This document shows, in pieces, positions 18,669 to 26,395 of a stretch of DNA of 64,000 nt. Source of the stretch: Micromonospora rifamycinica (lineage in GTDB: Bacteria > Actinomycetota > Actinomycetes > Mycobacteriales > Micromonosporaceae); contig NZ_LT607752.1 of the NCBI RefSeq assembly GCF_900090265.1, positions 4,966,001-5,030,000 on the forward strand, given 5' to 3'. The stretch's first letter is position 1, and each line of letters opens with the position of its first letter. The position numbers and the translations under genes were made by a program. Under the pieces are notes generated by a model that was not told the DNA's origin, did not search any database, and was given only the letters and a program-made list of their open reading frames with translations.

Positions 18669-18778
18669 GCGTTCCGGATCTCCGCAGGGCCCACCGTCGC
18701 CGGCCGCGGCGGGACCACGCCGGTCGGTCAGGCTGGGTAGCCTGGTCGGCGCGGAACTGGGACGACGGGCGGGGGCCG

Positions 18779-19183
18779 ATGAGTCGTGCGGTGGAGCAGT
18801 CGAACCGGGCCATGTTGCGCGCCCGGGACGCGATGGACCGGGCCTACGCCGAGCCGCTGGACATCCCGGCGCTGGCCCGGATCGCGCTGGTCTCCGAGGC
18901 GCACTTCATCCGCACCTTCCGGGCCACCTTCGGCGAGACCCCGCACCGCTACCTGCAACGACGTCGGGTGGAACGGGCGATGTCGATGCTGGTGGAGACC
19001 GACCGGGACGTCACCGGCATCTGTTTCGCCGTCGGGTTCAGCAGCCTCGGTTCGTTCAGCCGTACCTTCCGCCAGATCGTCGGCGAGTCGCCCAGCGAGT
19101 ACCGCAGCCGCCGGTCGGCCGGTGGCACGCCGGTGCCGAGCTGCTTCGCCAAGGCCTGGACCAGACCCAGCAGTTTTGGATAA
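18779..19183 (+). CDS. AraC-family transcriptional regulator (DNA-binding domain only)
   Basis: A 134-residue protein that is essentially the two-HTH AraC domain: IPALARIALVSEAHFIRTFR (first HTH) and DVTGICFAVGFSSLGSFSRT (second HTH), with PHRYLQRRRVERAM between them. No ligand-binding domain is present. It starts at ATG 18779 after a G-rich site. A VOC/glyoxalase gene follows after 35 bp. AraC plus VOC is a recurring pair in actinomycetes, so the regulator probably controls that neighbour. Confidence 0.85.
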   Translation: MSRAVEQSNRAMLRARDAMDRAYAEPLDIPALARIALVSEAHFIRTFRATFGETPHRYLQRRRVERAMSMLVETDRDVTGICFAVGFSSLGSFSRTFRQIVGESPSEYRSRRSAGGTPVPSCFAKAWTRPSSFG

Positions 19184-19218
19184 GCAGCAGGTCAGCGGCC
19201 TGGCATAGCGTTCACGGC

Positions 19219-19638
19219 ATGACGATGAACGCGATCACCCGCTCCCAGCTGTACGTCCTCGACCAGGACGAGGCGCTCGACTTCTACGTCGGCAAGCTGG
19301 GTTTCGAGGTCAACACCGACCAGGATCTGGGCTTCATGCGGTGGCTGACGGTCAACGTCCCCGGCGACCCGCAGCGCGAGGTGCTGCTGGAGAAGCCCGG
19401 CCCGCCTGCTCTGGACCCGGCGACCGCCGAGCAGGTCAGGGAGCTGCTGACCAAGGGGGCGATCGGCGGCTGGCTGAGCATCACCACCGACGACGCCCGC
19501 AAGACGTACGAGGATCTCCTCGGTAAGGGGGTGGACATCACCGACGAGCCGACCGAACGTCCGTACGGTATCGACTTCGGCATCCGCGACCCGTTCGGCA
19601 ACCGGATCCGGATCGGCCAGATGTTCCCCCGGGGCTGA
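19219..19638 (+). CDS. VOC/glyoxalase-superfamily protein
   Basis: A 139-residue VOC-fold protein. It begins with the strand RSQLYVLDQDEALDFYVGKLGFEV and ends IDFGIRDPFGNRIRIGQ, the metal-site strand with Glu replaced by Arg/Ile surroundings, so metal binding is uncertain. There is little ribosome-site signal before ATG 19219, so it may be leaderless or read from the second Met at 19225. It is probably regulated by the AraC protein just upstream. Substrate unknown. Confidence 0.82.
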   Translation: MTMNAITRSQLYVLDQDEALDFYVGKLGFEVNTDQDLGFMRWLTVNVPGDPQREVLLEKPGPPALDPATAEQVRELLTKGAIGGWLSITTDDARKTYEDLLGKGVDITDEPTERPYGIDFGIRDPFGNRIRIGQMFPRG

Positions 19639-19687
19639 CCGGGTCACCGCCGCGACGGGAGCCCGGACGCCGGGCTACCGTCACCCG

Positions 19688-20110
19688 GTGACCACACCGC
19701 GCTTTCCCGACCTGCCGACGTGCGAGTTCGCCTTTCCCGGTCCCCTGCGTGACCGGCTGGTGGCCGCCGTGCTCAGCGGGGCGAAGACCGCGACCACCGG
19801 CCTGCTCCAGGACTACGAGCGTACCGGTGAGCCGCTGCCCGCGGTGGGTGACCGGAGCGTGGTGGTCGACTCCGCCGCCCGCCCGGTCGCGGTGATCGAG
19901 GTGACCGGGGTCCGGGTGGTCCGGCTCGGTGACGTCGACCTCGACCATGCCCGGGACGAGGGGGAGGGGTACGACTCGGTGGCGGCCTGGCGGGCCGGCC
20001 ACGAGGGGTACTGGCACGGGCCGGACTACCTCGGCTGGATCGACGACCCCGGGTTCCGGGTGGACGACGACACGCTCGCCGTCGCCGAGCGCTTCCGCCT
20101 GGTCGGGTGA
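19688..20110 (+). CDS. ASCH-domain protein
   Basis: A 140-residue protein with the ASCH (PUA-like, RNA-binding) fold: LVAAVLSGAKTATTGLL near residues 22-38, VGDRSVVVDSAARPVAVIEVT, and the conserved AWRAGHEGYW segment. Some ASCH proteins bind RNA or act as amidohydrolases on modified nucleosides; nothing here decides. GTG start at 19688. It converges on the lipoprotein gene that ends six bases beyond it. Confidence 0.8.
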   Translation: MTTPRFPDLPTCEFAFPGPLRDRLVAAVLSGAKTATTGLLQDYERTGEPLPAVGDRSVVVDSAARPVAVIEVTGVRVVRLGDVDLDHARDEGEGYDSVAAWRAGHEGYWHGPDYLGWIDDPGFRVDDDTLAVAERFRLVG

Positions 20111-20116
20111 GGACGG

Positions 20117-20713
20117 TCAGCCGGCGGGTCGTTCCAGCTCGTCGCGGATGGCGAGGAAGTCCTCCTTGCGGTCGGGCTGCCTGGCGGGGGTGAGGAAGAC
20201 CACCACGCCGGCGACCTGCGGGTCGGCCCAGGCGCAGGCGGTGAGGTGACCCTGGTCCGCGGTGCGTCCCCGCCCGCACCGGGCCTCGCCGCCGAACCGG
20301 CCGAACTCCACCGATTTCGGCTTGGGGATCCGGTACGGCTTGAGCAGCCGGGCCAGGGTGGCCTGCGGATCGGCGACCGTGCCCGAGACGGCGCTCACGA
20401 CGATCGTCTCGGCGGTGGGTCGGCTGCGCCCGTACGTCGCCTCGACGGTGCTGGTGGCGGGGGTGGCCTCCCGGGTGAGCTCGTCGAGCCGGAACCGGGG
20501 CAGCCCGGCCGGCAGGGGGACGGCCGAGCGGGGCATCGCCAGCAGGGTGTCCGGGGTCTTCAGGGTCCGGGCCGGCGGGGTCGGGACGGGGGCCGCCGGC
20601 CGTTCGTCGTCGATCGCCGCGCAGCCGGTGGCCAGGACGGTGGCGGCCACCGCCGACAGCACGCCGGCCGCGCTGAGCGGGCGGCGCGGACCGGCGGGTC
20701 GACAGTTCGGCAC
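20117..20713 (-). CDS. Putative lipoprotein
   Basis: A 198-residue exported lipoprotein. After a basic start (CRPAGPRRPLS) comes a hydrophobic stretch ending in the lipobox ATGC (about residues 28-31), then a Pro-rich linker and a globular part with two further cysteines (EARCGRG, LTACAWAD) that could form a disulfide. GTG 20713 has GAGGAG upstream. I do not recognise a named family. Similar proteins of unknown function are frequent in Micromonospora. Confidence 0.7.
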   Translation of the reverse strand: MPNCRPAGPRRPLSAAGVLSAVAATVLATGCAAIDDERPAAPVPTPPARTLKTPDTLLAMPRSAVPLPAGLPRFRLDELTREATPATSTVEATYGRSRPTAETIVVSAVSGTVADPQATLARLLKPYRIPKPKSVEFGRFGGEARCGRGRTADQGHLTACAWADPQVAGVVVFLTPARQPDRKEDFLAIRDELERPAG

Positions 20714-20861
20714 AACGCTCCTCGCGGGATTCGGAGCGGGTAGGTTATCCGATCGACGCCGTCCGGCTGCCGGCTGCCGGCTGCCGCCGCTTCCTGCCGC
20801 CCGCCACCCCTTCTGCCCGCGCTGGCTGCCCGCTACCTGCGCCGCCTGCCTGCGGCCGGCC

Positions 20862-20925
20862 CGCTCTGCCGCCGGCCCGCTCTGCCGCCGCCCCGCTCTG
20901 CCGCCGGCCTGCTCTGCGGCCGGCC
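20862..20925. repeat. 16-bp GC-rich tandem repeat, about four copies
   Basis: The unit CGCTCTGCCGCCGGCC repeats at 20862, 20878 and 20894, with a degenerate fourth at 20910. The surrounding 20750-20930 is C-rich low-complexity sequence between two minus-strand lipoprotein genes; it has no convincing gene. Confidence 0.75.
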
Positions 20926-20932
20926 GGCGCGC

Positions 20933-21478
20933 TCAGCCGGTCGTGGTGGTCTGCAGCAGGAGGGTGGCCAGGTCGTGCGCGGCGGCCGGCGGTGGGGGGC
21001 CGCTCGGGCAGTCGGTCCAGTCGACGCTGTGCGTCCCGATGGTGAGCCGGTAGGCGAAGGTGTCCGCGCACGCAGCGTCGGGCGGGCTGTCGCGCTCCCG
21101 GGCGGCCGGGCCGGCGAGCGCCCGGAGCCGGTCGAGCTGTGTCGGCTCCAGCCGGCCGGTCCGTGTCGCGCCGGCCCGGTCGGTCGTGGTCCAGCGGCCG
21201 TCGGGCTCGACGGTCACCGTGTCGCGGTTGCCGGCGAAGCCGCCCGACCGGGTCAGGGTGATCCGCAGGGCGGCGGTGCCGTCGGTCGGGCCGCCGGCGG
21301 TGGGGGCGGTGCCGCTGACGCTCGGGCCGCCGACGCTCGGCTCGCCGGCGGTGGGGACGGGGCTGCCGGTGGTCGCGGCCGGTGAAGGCGCAGGTGAGTC
21401 CGGGTCCGCCGCTGAGCAGCCAGTCAGCAAACCGACGACGACGGCGACCGCGGCGAAGGCCGGACCCAGTGCTCTCAT
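20933..21478 (-). CDS. Putative lipoprotein
   Basis: A 181-residue lipoprotein. The signal (LGPAFAAVAVVVGLLTGC, lipobox LTGC with Cys21) is followed by a Pro/Ser/Gly-rich linker (22-70) and a beta-rich domain beginning LRITLTRSGGFAGNRDTVTV. Cys pairs in DAACADTF and DWTDCPSG probably form a disulfide. ATG 21478 is chosen because the signal peptide begins there; AGAGGG precedes it. It is divergent from the M4 protease gene. I recall similar protealysin-inhibitor-like proteins near proteases, but the match is not strong enough to call. Confidence 0.68.
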   Translation of the reverse strand: MRALGPAFAAVAVVVGLLTGCSAADPDSPAPSPAATTGSPVPTAGEPSVGGPSVSGTAPTAGGPTDGTAALRITLTRSGGFAGNRDTVTVEPDGRWTTTDRAGATRTGRLEPTQLDRLRALAGPAARERDSPPDAACADTFAYRLTIGTHSVDWTDCPSGPPPPAAAHDLATLLLQTTTTG

Positions 21479-21583
21479 CCCTCTGGGACGCGCATCGACA
21501 CCGTTCGGTTCCCTCAGTAGCACCCATCCCCCGTTCGGGCAGTGTCGTGTCATGGAACCGCTCCACCCCTTCTCTTTTCTTCG

Positions 21584-21603
21584 ATGTATCGCTATATCTA
21601 CAT
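21584..21603. promoter_or_regulatory. AT-rich interrupted palindrome upstream of the M4 protease
   Basis: ATGTA (21584-21588) and TACAT (21599-21603) form an inverted repeat with TATATCT between them as a possible -10. A pyrimidine run (CTTCTCTTTTCTTC) precedes it. This low-GC island lies 44 bp before the GTG start and stands out from its surroundings. Confidence 0.4.
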
Positions 21604-21646
21604 GCGTGACCACCCCCGTCACATCTTTCCCTTGCCAGGAGGGCAC

Positions 21647-24034
21647 GTGAAAAGACCCCTCGCCGCCGTCAGCGCAGCTCTGCTCACCAGCGGATTGCTG
21701 ACCTGCGTCGCCACCGCAGCGCAGGCGGCCCCGGCCGCCCCTGCCCCGGACACCGCCCCTGCCGCCCGCGCCGAGAGCCTGCTGCGCAGCAACCCCGGTG
21801 CCGTGCAGGGTGTCAGCGGAGAGGCCTACCGGGCCGTCCGTACCAAGGTCGACGCCAACGGTGCGGCGCACGTCCGCTACACCCGTACCTACCAGGGTCT
21901 GCGGGTGTACGGCGGTGACTTCGTCATCCACACCGCACCCGACGGCACCCTCGCCGGCACCTCGGTCGGTCTGGCCGCCCCGCTGACCCTCGGCACCACC
22001 GCCAAGATCAGCCCGGCGGCGGCCGCCGCGACGGCCCGCAAGGCGTTCTCCGGCAAGATCACCGAGGTGGGTACGCCGGAGCTCTTCGTCGACGCCACCT
22101 CCGGCAAGGGCCGACTCGCCTGGGAGACCGTGCTGTCCGGCTGGAAGGCCGACCAGCAGACCCCGTCGAAGCTGCACGTCATCACCGACGCCAGCACCGG
22201 CCGGGTCATCGGCGCGCACGACGAGATCGAGTCCGTGGTCGGCAGCGGCCAGGGCATCTACACCGGCTCGGTCAGCATCGACACCACGCTCTCCGGCAGC
22301 ACGTACCAGATGATCGACCCGTCGCACGGCAACGGCCGTACCTGCGACATGAACAACGGCACCACCACCTGCACCACGTTCACCGACGCCGACAACGCCT
22401 GGGGCGACGGCACCAACGCCAACCGGCAGTCGGCCGGCGTCGACGCCCACTTCGGCGCGGCCAAGACGTTCGACTACTTCAAGAACGTGCACGGCCGCAA
22501 CGGCATCTTCGGCAACGGCACGGGTGTGCCGAGCCGGGTCCACTACGGCCGCAACTACATCAACGCCTTCTGGGACGGCGCCCAGATGACCTACGGCGAC
22601 GGCGCCAGCAACTCCCGGCCGCTGGTCTCCCTCGACGTGGCCGGCCACGAGATGAGCCACGGCGTCACCGAGGCCGTCTCCGGCCTGGTCTACTCCGGCG
22701 AGTCGGGCGGTCTCAACGAGGCCACCAGCGACATCTTCGGCAACATGGTCGAGTTCTACGCCGCCGCGCCCAGCGACCCGGGCGACTACCAGGTCGGCGA
22801 GAAGATCAACATCAACGGCAACGGCACCCCGCTGCGCTACATGTACAACCCGTCGCTGGACGGTTCGTCCGACTCGTGCTGGACCACCAGCACCAAGAAC
22901 AAGGACGTGCACTACTCCTCCGGCGTCGGCAACCACTTCTTCTTCAACCTCGCCGAGGGCACCGGCGCGACGTCGTACGGCACCTCGCCGGTCTGCGGCT
23001 CCGCCCCGGCGGTCACCGGTATCGGCCGGGAGAAGGCCGAGAAGATCTGGTTCCGCGCCCTGGACGTGTACTTCACCTCCAACACGTCGTACGTCAACAC
23101 CAGCACCCCGGCCAACACCGCCCGCGCGTACAGCCTCAAGGCGGCGACCGACCTGTACGGCAGCTGCTCCACCGAGTACAAGGCCGTCCAGGCGGCGTGG
23201 ACCGCGGTCGCCGTCTCCGGCAGCGACGCCCCCTGCTCCTCGACCGGTAACGACTTCTCCGTCACGCTCTCCCCGACCTCCGGCTCGGTGACCGCGGGCG
23301 GTTCGGTCGCCACCACCGTCGCCACCGCGACCACCAGCGGCACCGCGCAGACCGTGACGTTCTCCGCGTCCGGCCTGCCGACCGGCGCGACCGCGACGTT
23401 CAGCCCGGCCTCGGTGACCTCGGGCGCGTCGTCGACCCTGACCATCGCCACCTCGGCCGGCACCCCGGCCGGCAGCTACCCGGTGACGGTCACCGGCACC
23501 GGCGCGGTGGCCCACTCGGCCAGCTACACGCTGGTCGTGAGCAGCGTCGGTGGCAGCTGCACCGCCGGCCAGCTCCTCGGTAACCCCGGCTTCGAGTCCG
23601 GCAACACGGTCTGGTCGGCCAGCACCAGCGTCATCGGGCAGCACGGGGCCAGCCAGCCCACCCACGGGGGCACCTGGGACGCCTGGCTGGGCGGCACCGG
23701 CGGCACCCTGACCGAGACGCTCTCCCAGACGGTGAGCGTGCCGGCGGGCTGCTCGACGTACAACTTCAGCTTCTGGCTGCACATCGACTCGCGGGAGGTC
23801 TCCAGCACCACCGCGTACGACAAGCTCACCGTGCAGGTGCTCAACTCCTCCGGCACCGTGCTGGCGACCCTGGCGACCTACTCGAACCTGAACAAGGCCA
23901 CCGGGTACACCCAGCGCTCGTTCTCGCTGGCGGCGTACGCCGGCCAGAGCGTGACCCTCAAGTTCACCGGCACCGAGGACGCCTCGCTGCGGACGTCCTT
24001 CGTGGTCGACGACACCGCGCTCGACGTCTCCTGA
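21647..24034 (+). CDS. Secreted M4 (thermolysin-like) metalloprotease with C-terminal accessory domains
   Basis: A 795-residue exported zinc protease. From GTG 21647 (AGGAGG upstream) the parts are: signal (1-27), an FTP/PepSY propeptide (about 45-200, YTRTYQGLRVYGGDFVIHT), and a catalytic domain with zinc site H334-E335-x-x-H338 (GHEMSHG) and third ligand E358 (GGLNEATSD). A catalytic His lies in SSGVGNHFFF. A Thr/Ser-rich Ig-like domain (about 535-630) and a jelly-roll-like domain opening LLGNPGFESG follow. A strong terminator lies at 24051-24093. Extracellular nutrient protease is the likely role. Confidence 0.93.
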   Translation: MKRPLAAVSAALLTSGLLTCVATAAQAAPAAPAPDTAPAARAESLLRSNPGAVQGVSGEAYRAVRTKVDANGAAHVRYTRTYQGLRVYGGDFVIHTAPDGTLAGTSVGLAAPLTLGTTAKISPAAAAATARKAFSGKITEVGTPELFVDATSGKGRLAWETVLSGWKADQQTPSKLHVITDASTGRVIGAHDEIESVVGSGQGIYTGSVSIDTTLSGSTYQMIDPSHGNGRTCDMNNGTTTCTTFTDADNAWGDGTNANRQSAGVDAHFGAAKTFDYFKNVHGRNGIFGNGTGVPSRVHYGRNYINAFWDGAQMTYGDGASNSRPLVSLDVAGHEMSHGVTEAVSGLVYSGESGGLNEATSDIFGNMVEFYAAAPSDPGDYQVGEKININGNGTPLRYMYNPSLDGSSDSCWTTSTKNKDVHYSSGVGNHFFFNLAEGTGATSYGTSPVCGSAPAVTGIGREKAEKIWFRALDVYFTSNTSYVNTSTPANTARAYSLKAATDLYGSCSTEYKAVQAAWTAVAVSGSDAPCSSTGNDFSVTLSPTSGSVTAGGSVATTVATATTSGTAQTVTFSASGLPTGATATFSPASVTSGASSTLTIATSAGTPAGSYPVTVTGTGAVAHSASYTLVVSSVGGSCTAGQLLGNPGFESGNTVWSASTSVIGQHGASQPTHGGTWDAWLGGTGGTLTETLSQTVSVPAGCSTYNFSFWLHIDSREVSSTTAYDKLTVQVLNSSGTVLATLATYSNLNKATGYTQRSFSLAAYAGQSVTLKFTGTEDASLRTSFVVDDTALDVS

Positions 24035-24050
24035 CCTGATCCCTGCGTCG

Positions 24051-24093
24051 GCGGGCCCGGCGGCCACCCCTCGTGGGTGGTCGCCGGGCCCGC
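24051..24093 (+). terminator. Intrinsic terminator after the M4 protease
   Basis: Nineteen bases at 24051-24069 (GCGGGCCCGGCGGCCACCC) pair with 24075-24093 with one G-T wobble, over a 5-nt loop. Confidence 0.85.
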
Positions 24094-24139
24094 GCCGTTA
24101 TGGTCGCCGCACCGGTGACACGACGAGAGGGGTGCGACC

Positions 24140-24904
24140 GTGTCGGACGCGGAGTTGACCGTCGGGGTGACCGGCGCGGTGGCGACGGTGACGATCCGTA
24201 ACCCCACCCGGCGCAACGCGATGACGCCGGCCATGTGGCGACGGCTGCCCGTGCTGCTGGACGGGCTGGAGGCCGACCCGGCGGTGCGCGCCCTGGTGCT
24301 CACCGGCGCCGACGGGGCGTTCTGCGCCGGTGCCGACCTCGGCGACCTCGACGAGCTGCTGGACGCCAACGGGGACGCGGGCATCGCGGTCGCCGCCGAG
24401 GAGCGGCTGGCCGCGTTCGCCAAGCCCACCGTCGCGGCGGTGCAGGGCCCCTGCGTCGGCGGTGGCTGCCTGCTCGCGGTCGCCTGCGACCTGCGGATCG
24501 CCGCCCCGGACGCCCGGTTCGGGGTGCCGCCGGCCCGCCTCGGCCTGGTCTACCCGGCACCCTCCACCCGGCGGCTGGCCCGCCTCGTCGGCCCGTCCAC
24601 CGCCAAGTTCCTGATCTTCACCGCCGAGTTGATCGACGCCGACCGGGCGCTGCGGGTCGGCCTGGCCGACGAGGTGGCCGACGACCTGACCGGCCGGGTC
24701 GCCGCCATCACCGCCGCCGTCGCGGCCCGCTCCCAGCTCAGCATCGCCGCCGCCAAGGAGATCATCGACGACCGGGCCCAGCCGGCCCGGATCGCCTGGT
24801 GGCACCGGAAGGTACGGGACAGCGGCGAGGCCCGCGAGGGTATCGCGGCCCACCACGAACGCCGTCCCCCCGACTTCCCCTGGTCCCCGTCCGCCCCTCA
24901 GTGA
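24140..24904 (+). CDS. Enoyl-CoA hydratase/isomerase family protein
   Basis: A 254-residue crotonase-fold enzyme. The CoA/oxyanion segments are visible: GADGAFCAGADLGDLDELL (about 54-72) and VAAVQGPCVGGGCLLAVACD (about 97-116). The downstream helix reads FGVPPARLGLVYPAP, where the second catalytic Glu of true hydratases is replaced by the Leu/Val region, so the reaction (hydration, isomerisation, other) is not certain. GTG start 24140. It stands alone; the next gene is convergent. Confidence 0.87.
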   Translation: MSDAELTVGVTGAVATVTIRNPTRRNAMTPAMWRRLPVLLDGLEADPAVRALVLTGADGAFCAGADLGDLDELLDANGDAGIAVAAEERLAAFAKPTVAAVQGPCVGGGCLLAVACDLRIAAPDARFGVPPARLGLVYPAPSTRRLARLVGPSTAKFLIFTAELIDADRALRVGLADEVADDLTGRVAAITAAVAARSQLSIAAAKEIIDDRAQPARIAWWHRKVRDSGEAREGIAAHHERRPPDFPWSPSAPQ

Positions 24905-25039
24905 CCACCCCCAGCGACCTCACCCACCCACCCCACCCACCTCACGACACCTCACCCCACATTGCGGCTGCCTCACATCTCCTGCCCCGCTCCACCCTCC
25001 CGCCCGTTCCCGCCTCGCCGCCCTCCCGCTCCCCTTGGC

Positions 25040-25087
25040 GATCTTGGTGGCAAATGGCCCCCCTGGGGGCCGAAATCTTCCAAGATC
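25040..25087. repeat. Two-tier palindromic hairpin in the convergent gap
   Basis: The 312-bp gap 24905-25216 holds no gene. It contains nested repeats: GATCTTGG (25040-25047) pairs with CCAAGATC (25080-25087), and inside it GGCCCCC (25056-25062) pairs with GGGGGCC (25065-25071). The region between the arms does not match. It can act as a terminator for both converging genes. Confidence 0.65.
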
Positions 25088-25116
25088 TACCGGGGGGCGC
25101 CGGCGGGGGCAGGACC

Positions 25117-25148
25117 GGGGCGGGGTGGGGGCGGGGGCGGGGCAGGGG
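25117..25148 (+). other. G-quadruplex-forming run
   Basis: Six runs of at least four G, separated by one or two bases, lie in 32 nt between two converging genes. This meets strict G-quadruplex criteria on the plus strand. Confidence 0.7.
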
Positions 25149-25216
25149 CCGTGAACTGCCGCGCTGGCGCAGGTGGGCTGCCGCACGGGCGGTGGTGCCG
25201 GGTGGATCGTGCCGGG

Positions 25217-26182
25217 TTACGAGCGGACCGACCAGACGGTGACGTCGACCGAGGGCGGCGTCGCCTGGTAGCGGTTGCGGTCGATCCGGACGTAGTTGAC
25301 CACCGTCGGGTCGCCCGGGTCGGGCTGGCAGTAGGTGACCGGGGTGGGTTCGAGCTGTTCGAGGTCGATGCTCGCGTACCGCTGCGCCTTCGGGTTCCGG
25401 CACCCCTCGTAGCTGAGGTCGGTCGGGTCGTCGGTCCAGTCGTAGAGGGCGAGCTGGTGGTGCTGGGCCTGGAAGATCAGGGTGCCCGCGCCGGTGCCCT
25501 TCGCCAGTCGGGGCTTCGGCAGGAAGTAGACCGCATCGTCGGCGTGCAGGGTCCAGTGCGGTGCGCCCGGCGGAGGTACCCAGTCCGGCCCCGCCGGGCC
25601 CCTGGTCGGCGTCGGTCTGGCCGTGGGGTTCGGCGCGGGGCCGGTCGTCGGCCCGTCCGGGCCGGGGGCCGGCGTCGCCGGGGTGCCGGTGGGCGTCGCC
25701 CCGGACGGATCGGTGGTGGGTGTCGGCCCGGCCGGGGTCGACGTGACGCCGGGGCCGGCCGATGCGGCGTCGACGGAGGTCGTGGGGGAGGCGTTCCGCG
25801 CGTCCGGCGTGCGGTCCGTCGGCCAGGAGAGCAGGGCCACCGTACCGACGATCACCAGCAGCAGGACCGCGATCCCGGCCGGCAGCCGCCAGCGTCGCCA
25901 GCGGTGGCGCGGCGGCGGGGTCGACCCGGTGGCGGCGGCCGGTGCGTCGGGCGCGGGCGGGGTCGCCCCCGCCGGCAGGGCGGCGGACGCCGCCTGGGAC
26001 GACCGTGGGTCGATCGCGCTGACCAGGGACAGCAGCCCGATCGCGCTCGCGGCGAAGGCACCGGCCAGGCCCACCAGGGCGTTCGCCTTGTCGACCCCCA
26101 TCCGCCACGCCAGCACCGCCACCCCGACAGCGGCCACGGCGAGCAACGTGTAGGCCTTTCGCGGTCCCGTCATGGGCATCAT
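25217..26182 (-). CDS. Membrane-anchored protein with extracellular C-terminal domain, unknown function
   Basis: 321 residues. Hydrophobic helices lie at about 11-28 and 33-56, with a third at 100-120 (PAGIAVLLLVIVGTVALLSW). A Pro/Thr-rich linker follows (125-195), typical of a wall-spanning stalk, then a 120-residue domain with WTLHADDAVYFLPKPRLAKG and two cysteines (YEGCRNP, VTYCQPD). Met codons at 26182, 26179 and 26173 are all possible starts. No family recognised. It is divergent from adhE with a 213-bp gap that contains the DosR-like boxes. Confidence 0.65.
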   Translation of the reverse strand: MMPMTGPRKAYTLLAVAAVGVAVLAWRMGVDKANALVGLAGAFAASAIGLLSLVSAIDPRSSQAASAALPAGATPPAPDAPAAATGSTPPPRHRWRRWRLPAGIAVLLLVIVGTVALLSWPTDRTPDARNASPTTSVDAASAGPGVTSTPAGPTPTTDPSGATPTGTPATPAPGPDGPTTGPAPNPTARPTPTRGPAGPDWVPPPGAPHWTLHADDAVYFLPKPRLAKGTGAGTLIFQAQHHQLALYDWTDDPTDLSYEGCRNPKAQRYASIDLEQLEPTPVTYCQPDPGDPTVVNYVRIDRNRYQATPPSVDVTVWSVRS

Positions 26183-26246
26183 GGTGGACGCGGACGGCGT
26201 GACCCGGTGTCGGGTAGGCGACCCGGCCCGGCCATCGCGCGACATC

Positions 26247-26326
26247 GGGACCTTCGGCTGACCGGGCCCAGCCCGGCCGGCGCGAGGACGGGACCTTCGG
26301 CCACCGTCGGAGGGGTCCTTGCGCCC
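26247..26326. promoter_or_regulatory. Three DosR/OsdR-like boxes upstream of adhE
   Basis: GGGACCTTCGGC occurs at 26247-26258 and GGGACCTTCGGCC at 26290-26302; a weaker form, GGGTCCTTGCGCCC, is at 26313-26326. Spacings are 43 and 23 bp, near four and two helical turns, and the last ends 69 bp before the adhE ATG. The motif resembles binding sites I know for the DosR/DevR (OsdR) hypoxia-dormancy response in actinomycetes, which fits a fermentative enzyme. Confidence 0.6.
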
Positions 26327-26395
26327 CACCGCCGAGACGGCTGTCGATGGAAGCTGAGGGTGTCCGAGACGCCGCCCGAACCGCCGAGGTGAAAC

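Noticed and set aside
20933..24067. A 1044-codon minus-strand open frame spanning the M4 protease gene
   Set aside because: Only its last 181 codons form a real lipoprotein with a signal peptide. The rest is the antisense shadow of the protease, rich in Arg/Gly/Val, as expected in GC-rich DNA.
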